Source: Asticcacaulis sp. (GTDB taxonomy: Bacteria; Pseudomonadota; Alphaproteobacteria; Caulobacterales; Caulobacteraceae). Taken from it: a stretch of 64,000 nucleotides of DNA. Under the pieces are notes generated by a model, which saw nothing but the letters and a program-made list of their open reading frames with translations, was not told the DNA's origin and ran no database searches. Position numbers and translations under genes: made by a program. Location of the stretch: positions 27,680-91,679 of the forward strand of contig NZ_JAIXSV010000118.1 in the NCBI RefSeq assembly GCF_027484505.1, read 5' to 3'. Positions 27,583 to 36,980 of this stretch are shown in pieces. Every line of letters starts with the position of its first letter. Position 1 is the first letter of the stretch.

Positions 27583-28404
27583 TTAATTAGGCAACTCGTT
27601 AGGCGCAAATCCGTATGTTTTCGAAACGTATTTCAGGGCTTCTTCAAGGGCTTTCAGATCATCGCCGACCTGTCGCATTTCGATTACCACCCAGCCATCA
27701 TATCCAGATTGCCGTAACCTCCGGGCTACCGCAGGATGATCACATATCGGCGCTTCAAAGCTGCCGAGGTTCGGCTCGGAAGCATGAAAATGGACGAAAG
27801 GCGCTTCATTCAGTTTTTCCACCGGGTTGTCTCCGCCGAGAGTTATGCAGGCGATATCGAAGTGCGTGGCGATAAATGGATGATTACATTCTGCAACGAA
27901 GTTCGAAAGCTCGTCTATCCGGTCTAGGAAATCACAGTTATAATACGTTGGCACCGGCTCGATCCCGATAATGTATCCGTGAGACTCAGCGATATCACCC
28001 AGCAGACGCATACGCGATAGACCTAAGGCGGTCGCCGCTTCAAGGCTTAAATCACCGCGCTTGCGATTGCCAGGCGCGCCAAAAACTGCGATTTTGGCAC
28101 CTAGGGCCTGAGCCACGCTACCGATACGCTCCATCTGTTGACATAGGGCCTGAAACCCATGGTCACCTGCAAGCAACTGAGCCTGCGGCTGATTGAAGAG
28201 AATGGCCTGTAGGGAGCATATTTCCAAACCGCTTGAATTGCACTTAAACCTGTACTCGTCCAGTCTTTCCGCAGTAAGGCAATCCCACGCGGCCAGACGC
28301 GAAGGCGCGACCTCCACACCCGCCACGTTATAGTCCGCCAACAAGTCAAACGCTTCAAATTCCAGCGCGGGGCCCCAAGCAAGATTGCTGACTCCAAGCC
28401 TCAC
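27583..28404 (-). CDS. Sugar phosphate isomerase/epimerase-like TIM-barrel protein
   Basis: 273 residues of the xylose-isomerase-like TIM-barrel (AP-endonuclease 2) superfamily. Putative metal ligands are visible at Glu in IGIEPVPTYYN, Asp in THFDIACI, His in VHFHASEP and Glu in GWVVIEMRQ. The N-terminus RLGVSNLAW is typical. It starts with GTG and overlaps the upstream dehydrogenase-like gene by four bases (GTGA). Together with that gene and the flavoprotein before it, it forms a three-gene unit that may make or modify a sugar; the substrate is unknown. Confidence 0.75.
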   Translation of the reverse strand: MRLGVSNLAWGPALEFEAFDLLADYNVAGVEVAPSRLAAWDCLTAERLDEYRFKCNSSGLEICSLQAILFNQPQAQLLAGDHGFQALCQQMERIGSVAQALGAKIAVFGAPGNRKRGDLSLEAATALGLSRMRLLGDIAESHGYIIGIEPVPTYYNCDFLDRIDELSNFVAECNHPFIATHFDIACITLGGDNPVEKLNEAPFVHFHASEPNLGSFEAPICDHPAVARRLRQSGYDGWVVIEMRQVGDDLKALEEALKYVSKTYGFAPNELPN

Positions 28405-29174
28405 AATGCACCCGCCGACACCTTGGCAATCATGCGTGCCATAGCAGCAAATATCTCCTCCTGCCTAAGGATGTATGGCACCTCCGCCCCAAAGACGCCG
28501 GCATACTTCGTACGAAAGTCGTAAACAGGCGCTCCTGCGGTCTCTGGCGCCACCTCGGCATCGGGAAAAAAACGCTCGATAAGGGCCTTCATCGTCACCG
28601 GTTCGGTCGCGAAATGCACCAACTGCAAGTTCTGCTTTTCCACTATATCGAGGTCGCGCGCTAGGCGCTCAAGCGGGTACCATTGAAATGCACTTCTCGG
28701 GTTTATATTGATCGTCCGATGCCTGTTGATGAGATCGTATAATGCGTTCTTCCGTAGATTGTCACCGAACAAAGCCGGCAGACGCACAATACTCGCGTGG
28801 GGAAAGCGAGTACGGACGAAACTTTCAAAATAAAGACGGTTAGTGCCGTACGCATTCAAACCAGCCTTGTCTGGAACGCGATCTTCAGTAGCCCCGCAGG
28901 GATTCTTAAATACATCGATCGTCGAAATCAACGTAAACGCGTCAGATTCGACATACGACAAATGTGAGATCAGGTCGTCGATCTTCGCCAAATCCTCTGC
29001 CGGATTTTCGTTTGCCCACCACTTAACGGCCGAAACGCCAGCGCAGACAAGACGATCGAACTTTTGCCCGCGGATATTCGCGATATTCGCGGAGGCATAA
29101 AGGTCGCTGAACGGCTTTTGCATCAGCAAGTTTCCTCCGACGAAGCCTGTATAGCCTATCAGAGCCTCACGCAT
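28401..29174 (-). CDS. Short NAD(P)-dependent epimerase/reductase-like protein with altered active site
   Basis: 257 residues, shorter than most extended SDRs. The N-terminal motif IGYTGFVGGNL and the middle LISTIDVFKNPCG and RLPALFGDNLRKN show the fold. The expected catalytic Y-x3-K appears as AYGTNRLYFE, with Arg in place of Lys, so ordinary SDR catalysis is questionable. It lies two bases after the flavoprotein gene and overlaps the isomerase gene by four, so the three products probably act in one pathway. Confidence 0.72.
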   Translation of the reverse strand: MREALIGYTGFVGGNLLMQKPFSDLYASANIANIRGQKFDRLVCAGVSAVKWWANENPAEDLAKIDDLISHLSYVESDAFTLISTIDVFKNPCGATEDRVPDKAGLNAYGTNRLYFESFVRTRFPHASIVRLPALFGDNLRKNALYDLINRHRTININPRSAFQWYPLERLARDLDIVEKQNLQLVHFATEPVTMKALIERFFPDAEVAPETAGAPVYDFRTKYAGVFGAEVPYILRQEEIFAAMARMIAKVSAGAL

Positions 29175-29176
29175 TT

Positions 29177-30265
29177 TTAGACCTTGAGATTGAGCGTTTT
29201 CTGTTTCAGTGAAGAAAAATCGTCTTCGACCTGATTGTTGGAGAAAGACTGGATAAAATTGAGAATGCGGTCGGAGGCAACGAAAATGGTGTCGATCTTA
29301 CCCGACATAACCTTGAAGATCCGATTTTCACGATATACACCGCAGCTGCGGTCGTCAAACTTTCCTACAGGCTTCGTTTTGATCGACAATTGCGGACCTA
29401 TGAAACGGTATGTATCCCTAAATTCTGGGAGGTATCTAGTGATCTGCATCTCCATAGAATCAACCTTGCCTCTCACCACATCAACATTCACTGCATCCCT
29501 TAAGCTACGAGCTTCCTGCGGAGTCTGGCAAGTCCCTAGCGGCGTGTGAGGGACGCTGGACAGAGTATAGATATTAGGGTCTTCGGTCGGATAGATCGAG
29601 CAAAGAGGCCCATCGACTAACGTAATTGCTGGCAGATTCACTCCGGCTTCGTAATACAGTAATATGGTTGGTTCGTAGAACAAGTTAATAGGCAACCTTT
29701 TATGGTGCCCCCATGTAGCCTCCACCAAAAAATCGAAAATCTCGCCATCCACCTCGACGTGCTTACCGTGATCGACAATCTTCTGGACACGCGTCTTCAG
29801 GTGGAGGCTGTCGCCGAGGAGAGTTTTGAAGTAATTGCGAGCACGTTCCACGAGAAGGACGCGTTCGTCCACCATCATTACTCCATCCATATTTTTGAGG
29901 CCGCCCGCCGTCGCGCTTACCTCTCGATAGTTAAGGCCCGTTGACGTCATGATCAGCTTGTAAGTCTGCCAATCGATCAGGCTGTCTTCGCGCGGGACCG
30001 CGTAGATGTTTTCCTCGACTTCACGACTAAGGCCGGAATAACGTTCCATGAAGCGGCTGAAACCGTCACGCGACTGGATGCGCGTGCCGTGGTGACGGGC
30101 GTAGTGAAAGCCAAGATGGAGTCGGAACTGGTTGTTACCGGATGCTTCATGAAGCAGACGACCGTGCTGCTCGAAAAGCTTCACCTCGAAGCCGAGCGCC
30201 ATAAGACTGGTGGCCACGTGACAGCCGTACCAACCACCCCCGATGACCGCAATACGCGCCGCCAT
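29177..30265 (-). CDS. FAD-dependent oxidoreductase (D-amino-acid-oxidase fold)
   Basis: 362 residues. IAVIGGGWYGCHVATSLMA at the N-terminus binds FAD, followed by VKLFEQHGRLLHEASGNNQF and FRLHLGFHYARH, as in DAO-type flavoproteins. The C-terminal GKIDTIFVASDRILNFI region is less conserved. AGGGG eight bases before the ATG supports the start. It is the first gene of the flavoprotein/SDR/isomerase unit. Similar flavoproteins occur in polysaccharide loci, but I know no proven reaction. Confidence 0.75.
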   Translation of the reverse strand: MAARIAVIGGGWYGCHVATSLMALGFEVKLFEQHGRLLHEASGNNQFRLHLGFHYARHHGTRIQSRDGFSRFMERYSGLSREVEENIYAVPREDSLIDWQTYKLIMTSTGLNYREVSATAGGLKNMDGVMMVDERVLLVERARNYFKTLLGDSLHLKTRVQKIVDHGKHVEVDGEIFDFLVEATWGHHKRLPINLFYEPTILLYYEAGVNLPAITLVDGPLCSIYPTEDPNIYTLSSVPHTPLGTCQTPQEARSLRDAVNVDVVRGKVDSMEMQITRYLPEFRDTYRFIGPQLSIKTKPVGKFDDRSCGVYRENRIFKVMSGKIDTIFVASDRILNFIQSFSNNQVEDDFSSLKQKTLNLKV

Positions 30266-30299
30266 ATGCGCACCCCTGTTCTCAAATTTACACGACAGA

Positions 30300-30415
30300 A
30301 ACTAGAGCGTATGTCGTTTATTTTTATTGGAATTAGCGCTCTGAATTTTTCGTTTAACGCGCCCTTTCATGCGAAAAGTGGGGCACACTTTTCGGAAAGC
30401 GCTCTAGAGTCTGCA
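30300..30415. repeat. Intergenic palindromic repeat-like element
   Basis: Non-coding stretch with nested inverted repeats: CGAAAAGTG / CACTTTTCG (30372-30380 and 30386-30394, five-base loop), and an AGAGCG ... CGCTCT pair outside it. The CTAGAGCGCTTTCC-like wording resembles repetitive intergenic elements common in alphaproteobacterial genomes. Only one copy was noticed in this window. It separates the flavoprotein gene from the 619-residue gene. Confidence 0.45.
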
Positions 30416-30438
30416 CGTCGAATAATTCACGGTTCGAT

Positions 30439-32286
30439 TTATGCAATACTTTTTATTCTCTCGACTGCCCAGTCGGCAAAATCTTTCGGTTTAATTGTAA
30501 AATTTTCACGGTCTGCACCCTCAAATCTCAGCAAAGAAGCGTCATTCGACGGCAAAATTTGAGCCTTTTCAGATGGCATAAAATCTAGGGCTAATGCATC
30601 TTCCAAATATAGTTCAGTGTCATAAATCCGGACATCGTATTTGTAATTAATAACACTGCGACTAGAGAATACACCTCCCCTTCCATTAGCTAACCATTTA
30701 TATTTGGCCAGTCCCGCGCCCCAATGAGTGATAAAATAGTCGCAACGCAAAGCAGCAATGATACTGTCGCTAACAGGGCAAGGCACGATAGATTCAATCG
30801 TTACAGGGGGTGAATCCGCAACACTAAGCACGCCTCTTCTTTTTAGAGAACTCAGTTCAGACCTATACCATGCAAGAAATTTTTCCACTTTCTCTTTCTC
30901 GATTTCGGCAATAGACTTCTCTCCTTTTATAACAGTTTCCATATGACTGTTCATCAAAGCGGTGCTGTCGTTGCCAATGTAATTATGTCCATCAAAAATG
31001 ATGTGGTAGCTACCTCCATCGGCAATCAACGCTCGTATCAGCGCCTTGTAGCCGTTAAACTGTTCAGGCCACATGCGGTTTTCGAGGCGGAGACCGATAA
31101 GGACGACCTTGCGCCCCTCATCCTTTCGTGCAGCAATTTCGGCATCCAGAGCCGCACTTTTCCTTTCGGCGATTTTCAGAACCCGTTCTCGAAATGCGGT
31201 CGTTATCTTGAAAGTGCTGTAAGGGAAAAAATTGTGCTTTTCGATAAACGCGGCTCGGACCAGTTCGAAATCGGTGACGTTACGAAAGACTTGGCTCGCC
31301 AATTCGGGGAACACTTCATCGACCGGGTACAAGGGCTCGTCACAGAGGTAATGTACGAAGACCGACAGCCTGCGCCCAGGCTTCAAGCATATACCGAGTG
31401 TCGATAATTCATTCCAAATATAATGCCCAATATGGTATTCGCGGAAGCAATGCGCCCTATCGCTTGTTGGACCATCATTTAGTCTTTTCGATATCGCGCT
31501 TTTCAAAAAGCAGGTTAGTGTTAAAGCCCGAGGGAATATATCTCGACTGCGCGGCTCAAATTCGTAAGTAACACCTTCAACTGTGTCTAGAACTCCAACA
31601 ATGTGTTTCTCATGGCTAGAAACTAAAAGTACCAGGCTCGACCACTCGGGATGATCATTGTAACCTAAGAAGTCGAAATTATTGACCATAAAGAAGAAGC
31701 GCCAAGAAATAGTGTCTCCCTCATCGTTGTCAGCCTCTATGGAACCTTTTTCGTACTGCTCATAGGTAATGAACTGTGGGAAACAATATCCCTCTCCCAC
31801 CGCGTACGCATCCGCCTTGAGGCGCCGAATGAACGACATAATGCGCGCCTGTCGCTCGGTCTGCGGCGCGTCGAAAGTTTGAAAGGACAGGTGCGGATAG
31901 CCCGGTTGGAAACATGGACTGTGGCGACCAAGCAAGTCGCCCAAATCAACCAGGTCTTTCAGAGCCTGCTCGTCAACCTCGGCCGCCTCGGCGTCACTTA
32001 ATGACGGACCTTCGCCAAGATAAAGGTTTCTTATGACGTCTGGATCAGCCGGGTCGAGGTGCGGGACCACCACATTAAGTTCATGATCGAGAATCCACAG
32101 CGCCCTCAGATCTCCGCTCACCAGCCGCATGAAAATACACTTTTGAGTGTAGACGGCATACTCCGGCCCCCAGTCCCCTGTAAACCGCGGCAAGGTTGGC
32201 CCAAAGGACTGAGACACGACCAATCCCGGGAAAATGCAGGTCATCTCCGTGTCACTGATCGTGATATTTCTTGTGTGAAGAACCAT
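30439..32286 (-). CDS. Large unknown protein with GT61-like motifs (paralogue of the protein at 11.3-13.3 kb)
   Basis: 615 residues from the ATG at 32286, preferred over a TTG four codons upstream because GGTAGG precedes it. No full-length family is recognised. It shares three ordered blocks with the 686-residue protein: HIGHYIWNELSTLG (about 285-298), LRLENRMWPEQFNG through IIFDGHN (about 399-435), and THWGAGLAKYKWLANGRGG (about 521-539). The first and third recall GT61 motifs. The N-terminal 250 residues differ from the paralogue. No signal peptide or membrane helix. Upstream on the same strand is the dual-domain glycosyltransferase. Confidence 0.6.
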   Translation of the reverse strand: MVLHTRNITISDTEMTCIFPGLVVSQSFGPTLPRFTGDWGPEYAVYTQKCIFMRLVSGDLRALWILDHELNVVVPHLDPADPDVIRNLYLGEGPSLSDAEAAEVDEQALKDLVDLGDLLGRHSPCFQPGYPHLSFQTFDAPQTERQARIMSFIRRLKADAYAVGEGYCFPQFITYEQYEKGSIEADNDEGDTISWRFFFMVNNFDFLGYNDHPEWSSLVLLVSSHEKHIVGVLDTVEGVTYEFEPRSRDIFPRALTLTCFLKSAISKRLNDGPTSDRAHCFREYHIGHYIWNELSTLGICLKPGRRLSVFVHYLCDEPLYPVDEVFPELASQVFRNVTDFELVRAAFIEKHNFFPYSTFKITTAFRERVLKIAERKSAALDAEIAARKDEGRKVVLIGLRLENRMWPEQFNGYKALIRALIADGGSYHIIFDGHNYIGNDSTALMNSHMETVIKGEKSIAEIEKEKVEKFLAWYRSELSSLKRRGVLSVADSPPVTIESIVPCPVSDSIIAALRCDYFITHWGAGLAKYKWLANGRGGVFSSRSVINYKYDVRIYDTELYLEDALALDFMPSEKAQILPSNDASLLRFEGADRENFTIKPKDFADWAVERIKSIA

Positions 32287-32462
32287 AAAACCTACCAACT
32301 AAATCTGAAGACCCGCCCCTGTGGCGAGTTCACCACCCCGTACTAAACAGCAGCGCTGCTCGTGAAATTAATTAAAAAAATCAACAAATAAAAAAATGAC
32401 AACCATCCATCAAGGCCAATCCGACGGGTTGAACGCCGAACTTAAGCGACAGGACAATATCT

Positions 32463-35147
32463 TCAGCCACTTGGCAACAGCGTATTTGGTGCGTTTTCCA
32501 GAGATGCATCGGCAAAGTCTTGGCTTTCGGCGGCCTCCGTACAGATTTGCTCAAGCATATTGGAAAGCACTCGGGCCATGGCCTCGGCACTGTGATACTC
32601 TCCGACGAGACGGATGGCAGCATCCGAAAGTTCACGCCATGCCATATCGTCAAGGCCATACAGTTCAATAACGGCTTTCGCAATAGTCGCAGCTGAATCC
32701 GCTTCCCGGCCAAATGCCTTGATATCGGACGGCATCCCTTCAATGGCAACAGGCGTCCCTACCACCGGCAGCCCATGCGCCATGGCGGTGACAATCTTGC
32801 CTTTCGCCCCAGCACCGTAGCGAAGCGGTGCCACGAAAACGCGCGCTTGCTCAAGCCTTGCCGTAAGATCTTTAACGTAACCAGCGATGACTACGCGCTC
32901 TGACTGCAAGGCTTTAAGCTCCTCTGGTGGGTTGTTCCCGATGATAACCAGCCTGGCCCCTGGACAGGCTGCGGCAATGCCCGGCCAGATGTGCCGGATC
33001 ATCCACAAGGCCGCATCTAGGTTAGGCGGGTGGCCGAAACTACCGATAAAAACGATATCAGAGCGCGCATAGGCAGGCGCCGATGCCCCGGCTATGGCAG
33101 ACACAAGAGGCAGCACCGACACACGAACCGAGGGGTCGTAGTCGATTAGGAGGTCTTTTTCGACGCTGGAATGGACGAACGTGCCGTCGACGCCCTGAAC
33201 GATATCCATCTCCAGTCGCTTCATATACACGGCATCGGCCAGAAGCTCCGGATTGTTTTCCACGATGGACTGACGTTCGAGGCGCAGATAGTGCAAATCC
33301 GCGTTTAGATAAAGAACCCGTGCGTCGATATTTTGTGTTTGCAGTATAGACAAGGCCCGTCCCGCCGGTGCCGGGCGAATGAGTTGCAACACGGAGATAT
33401 ATGGGGCAAAGCGGCCCAGAATTTCCCCCATAGACGATTCGTAAGGGGCATATAAGCACTCGACACCCATGGCTTGAAGCGCCGCGGTCCGGTCGCCGTC
33501 GTACAGGAAGTTGTCCTCTGGTAAAAAGATGACGTGGTAACCAAGGCTGAGATACGCTTTCATAAGCGCGACTGTCGCTGCCGATCCTGCATCTTGGTCC
33601 GGGGTAGGCGTAACGGAGTCGAGCATTAGGACCACTTTTTTAAGAGGCCGGTTGCGCTCTAGCCACGGCTCAACACCGTTTTCCCTGTGGCCGGCGAGAA
33701 CCGGCGCCCATCGTTCAAGGAATTTTTTCTGGTTCTCGACTTGGTAGGCCTTAACACCCACTCCTGTGTCCGTTCCCGACGTGACCCCCTCATAGTGTAT
33801 AACCCTGGACAGGGGCGTCATCCACACCTGTTGTCCACGTTCCCTAATACGGAACGCCATATCCGTGTCTTCGTAATAGGCCGGCGCGAACAACGGATCA
33901 AAGCCGCCAAGCGACTCCCAAATATCTCGGCGCAAAGCAATCGAACACCCCGACACATAGTCCACACGACGGGCATGACTGTACCGGGGCCGATTGGGGT
34001 CATCATTGCGTCCGTAATTCCAAGCCGACCCGTCTTTCCAGACGATACCCCCGGCCTCCTGAAGGCTGGCATCTGGAAAATAAATCTTGGAACCGACCAG
34101 TCCGGCGTTCGGTAAGGTTTCAAGCCCCTCGATCAACGCATCAAGCCACCCGCTGACAACCCGTGTGTCGTTGTTGAGGAGAACTACATAGTCCCCGCGT
34201 GCTTCGCCGACCGTTATGTTACAGTTGTGCAGAAAACCGACATTCACCCGATGCCGCACGTAGCGGATACCTTTTATGCTGCAGAGTATGGCCTCGGTAC
34301 TGTCAGGCGACGCGTCATCGCCAACGATTATCTCGAAAGCATAGCGAGACCGATGCGACAGCAGCGCGTGAAGGCAGTTAAGAGTATAGGCGACCTGACC
34401 ATAGACCGGGATAACTATGCTGACGACCGGCGCGGACAAGTCCCGATCCATTTGATTGAGAATGCGAACGGCGGCGTCCATATCTGGCTGGCTTTCAAAT
34501 ATTCGCGTCGCTGCCGCAAACTCCTTCGCAGCCCGTATCTCGTCTATCACCGCATCATCGGGTCGCTGATCGTAAGCAAGATGCCCGCCCTCCCGAGTAG
34601 CGCCGTCGCGGCGGGGCCAATTGACCGTTCGCCAGTCATCTACTCGCAGAAAACCTTCTGGCCTTCCACTACCGAAATTGGACGGCTCGAAACGTCGGCC
34701 CTCGATGTAGCCATGGGAAAGAAAGTGGACATATGGGTTGATCCCAGCCTGCGCCACATCTGCATGCGCAGCGAGATAGAAAGCAGTATCGAAAAAAGGT
34801 TCTGGGTCCAGTTGGTTTTTCACGCCGTGCATTGCAAAATGTCGGATCGGATCTTCCGGTTCACTGCTGTCGAAAGGATTCTGGCGGAGATAGAAGTCAC
34901 TATCAAAATTAGAGTGCCGCAGGGCGCGCAGATCGAAAAGAAGCTTGAGGCCTTCGCGCGCACCCATTTTTTGGGCCCATTTCAGCGTCGTCACTAAATC
35001 TCCGGCCAGCGCGGTGGCATTGCCTGCGCGCAGCCATTGCGCTCTCTTTTCGGTTTCAGCGTTACCCATTGACCATGGCAAGGGTTGTCTGGACGATTTT
35101 CTGAGAAAGATCTTCTGGTCCAGCCACTGGATAAATTGCCCGAGCAA
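32463..35147 (-). CDS. Dual glycosyltransferase: FDxxFYL module + GT2 + GT4-like
   Basis: 894 residues if the TTG at 35147 is used (GGGAG nine bases upstream); ATG at 35069 is the alternative and would lose 26 residues. Residues about 80-151 carry the short module NFDSDFYLRQN, FFDTAFYLAAHADV and HFLSHGYIEGRRF, shared with the 861-residue enzyme. A GT2 domain covers about 235-470 (VSIVIPVYGQVAYTLNCL, IIVGDDAS, VVLLNNDTRVVSGW, YYEDTDMAFRIRERG). From about 505 a GT-B domain of GT4 type follows (VVLMLDSVTPTPDQDAGS, DIVFIGSFGHPPNLDA, FVAPLRYGAGAKGKI). Such fusions add two residues of a polysaccharide repeat. It is the first gene of the minus-strand run and divergent from rfbC. Confidence 0.86.
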   Translation of the reverse strand: MLGQFIQWLDQKIFLRKSSRQPLPWSMGNAETEKRAQWLRAGNATALAGDLVTTLKWAQKMGAREGLKLLFDLRALRHSNFDSDFYLRQNPFDSSEPEDPIRHFAMHGVKNQLDPEPFFDTAFYLAAHADVAQAGINPYVHFLSHGYIEGRRFEPSNFGSGRPEGFLRVDDWRTVNWPRRDGATREGGHLAYDQRPDDAVIDEIRAAKEFAAATRIFESQPDMDAAVRILNQMDRDLSAPVVSIVIPVYGQVAYTLNCLHALLSHRSRYAFEIIVGDDASPDSTEAILCSIKGIRYVRHRVNVGFLHNCNITVGEARGDYVVLLNNDTRVVSGWLDALIEGLETLPNAGLVGSKIYFPDASLQEAGGIVWKDGSAWNYGRNDDPNRPRYSHARRVDYVSGCSIALRRDIWESLGGFDPLFAPAYYEDTDMAFRIRERGQQVWMTPLSRVIHYEGVTSGTDTGVGVKAYQVENQKKFLERWAPVLAGHRENGVEPWLERNRPLKKVVLMLDSVTPTPDQDAGSAATVALMKAYLSLGYHVIFLPEDNFLYDGDRTAALQAMGVECLYAPYESSMGEILGRFAPYISVLQLIRPAPAGRALSILQTQNIDARVLYLNADLHYLRLERQSIVENNPELLADAVYMKRLEMDIVQGVDGTFVHSSVEKDLLIDYDPSVRVSVLPLVSAIAGASAPAYARSDIVFIGSFGHPPNLDAALWMIRHIWPGIAAACPGARLVIIGNNPPEELKALQSERVVIAGYVKDLTARLEQARVFVAPLRYGAGAKGKIVTAMAHGLPVVGTPVAIEGMPSDIKAFGREADSAATIAKAVIELYGLDDMAWRELSDAAIRLVGEYHSAEAMARVLSNMLEQICTEAAESQDFADASLENAPNTLLPSG

Positions 35148-35341
35148 AGGATACGGCTCCCGGATTCATTGAAAAAAAATCGATAGGAGCACTACACCAA
35201 CACGACAATCAAAGGAAGCCTCTTGATCTCTGATCGCTGTCAAGGCATGAAGTCGAATTTATAAACGAAGCCTGCCGGTGCCAGTTGCCTCCTGTGGTCG
35301 CAGCCCCCGTCATGAGTTGAACATTTTGCGGGTATATTTTT

Positions 35342-35884
35342 ATGAAGTTTGCGACTTTCGATGTAGCTGGTCCAGCTATAATCACGCCGACAAAGATTGG
35401 CGATGCGCGCGGCTATTTTATGGAGACATATAAGGACGCTTGGTTTCGCGAGCACATCGCGGATGTCACATTCGTCCAAGATAACCAATCGATGTCAGCA
35501 CAGGTAGGTACTATACGCGGCCTTCATTATCAAAAGACTCCGTTCGGTCAGGGCAAACTCGTGCGCTGCCTAAAAGGTGCAATTTTCGACGTCGCGGTTG
35601 ATATAAGGCACGACTCGCACACATTCGGTCAATGGGTTGGGGTTACCCTTTCGGCGGCTGGGGCGGAGCAGTTGTGGGTTCCCGAAGGGTTCGCGCATGG
35701 GTTTTGCACGCTTGAGCCCGATACCGAGGTTTTCTATAAAGTGACCAATACGTATTCGCGTGAGCATGACGCGGGACTGGCCTTTGACGACCCCGAAATT
35801 GGAATCAACTGGCCGATTGATTTGGCAACTGCGATATTGTCCGATAAAGACAAATTGCAACCTCAGCTTCACGACCTACGATAA
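35342..35884 (+). CDS. rfbC: dTDP-4-dehydrorhamnose 3,5-epimerase
   Basis: 180-residue cupin enzyme of the dTDP-L-rhamnose pathway. Hallmarks: FVQDNQSMSAQVGTIRGLHYQ with the catalytic His in GLHYQ, KLVRCLKGAIFDVAVDIR, and WVPEGFAHGFCTLEP. Normal length. First gene of the rfbCBDA operon; the divergent neighbour is the dual glycosyltransferase, so 35148-35341 must hold both promoters. Confidence 0.96.
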   Translation: MKFATFDVAGPAIITPTKIGDARGYFMETYKDAWFREHIADVTFVQDNQSMSAQVGTIRGLHYQKTPFGQGKLVRCLKGAIFDVAVDIRHDSHTFGQWVGVTLSAAGAEQLWVPEGFAHGFCTLEPDTEVFYKVTNTYSREHDAGLAFDDPEIGINWPIDLATAILSDKDKLQPQLHDLR

Positions 35885-35927
35885 ATATTTTTCTCTTTCA
35901 CAACGCGATTCATTTCAAGGATTATAG

Positions 35928-36977
35928 ATGCGCATTCTTGTCACAGGCGGAGCTGGTTTCATTGGTTCAGCACTGGTTCGTTACCTGGTTTCTGAGGTAG
36001 GAGCGACCGTTCTTAATCTCGATAAGCTGACCTATGCCGGCAATCTGGCCTCGCTGGCGCCGATCGAAGGTGCCAATAATTACAGCTTCGTTCAGGCGGA
36101 CATCTGCGATTATGCCAAGGTTGCGCAGACGATTGCTGACTTCAAGCCTGACCACATCATGCATCTGGCCGCCGAAAGCCACGTGGATCGCTCGATCACC
36201 GGAGCGAAGGATTTCGTTGAAACCAATGTGATGGGCACCTTCTCAATGCTGGAAGGCGCGCGTCATTACTGGAATTCTCTGACGGGTGACGCAAAGGCGG
36301 CTTTCCGCTTCCTGCACGTCTCGACCGATGAGGTCTATGGCTCGCTGGGCGAAACCGGCCTTTTTGAAGAAACCACGCCCTATGATCCGTCGTCGCCTTA
36401 TTCGGCGTCGAAGGCCGCTTCGGACCACCTGGCCAAGGCCTGGCACCGCACCTACGGTATGCCGGTCGTCGTATCGAACTGCTCGAACAACTATGGTCCT
36501 TACCACTTCCCGGAAAAGCTCATTCCGCTTAACATCATCAATGCGATGCAAGGCAAACCGCTGACGGTTTATGGTGACGGCTCCAATATCCGTGACTGGT
36601 TGTATGTCGAAGATCACGCACGTGCCCTGCACCTGATCTGCTCGACCGGCCGTCTGGGGGAAACCTACAATGTCGGTGGCCGCAACGAGCGCAAGAATAT
36701 CGACGTCGTCAACCGCATCTGCGCAATCCTCGACGAACTGCGTCCGCAGAACGCCCCGCATTCGAATCTGATCACCTTTGTCACCGACCGACCGGGTCAC
36801 GACCATCGCTACGCGATCGACGCCACGAAGCTGGAAAACGAGTTGGGCTGGAAGGCGCGCGAGAACTTCGACACCGGCATCCGCAAAACGGTTGAGTGGT
36901 ATCTGGAGAACGAGCATTGGTGGGGTCCGCTGCGCGGCGAATACACCGGTGAGCGTCTCGGCGTTTTGAAGGCCTGA
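35928..36977 (+). CDS. rfbB: dTDP-glucose 4,6-dehydratase
   Basis: 349 residues. [15 protein letters not shown] binds [15 protein letters not shown], the active-site [12 protein letters not shown] and Y-x3-K in [13 protein letters not shown] are diagnostic, as are [16 protein letters not shown] and [11 protein letters not shown]. It converts dTDP-glucose to the 4-keto-6-deoxy sugar. AAGGA before the ATG supports the start. rfbD begins three bases after its stop codon. Confidence 0.97.
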   Translation: MRILVTGGAGFIGSALVRYLVSEVGATVLNLDKLTYAGNLASLAPIEGANNYSFVQADICDYAKVAQTIADFKPDHIMHLAAESHVDRSITGAKDFVETNVMGTFSMLEGARHYWNSLTGDAKAAFRFLHVSTDEVYGSLGETGLFEETTPYDPSSPYSASKAASDHLAKAWHRTYGMPVVVSNCSNNYGPYHFPEKLIPLNIINAMQGKPLTVYGDGSNIRDWLYVEDHARALHLICSTGRLGETYNVGGRNERKNIDVVNRICAILDELRPQNAPHSNLITFVTDRPGHDHRYAIDATKLENELGWKARENFDTGIRKTVEWYLENEHWWGPLRGEYTGERLGVLKA

Positions 36978-36980
36978 GCC

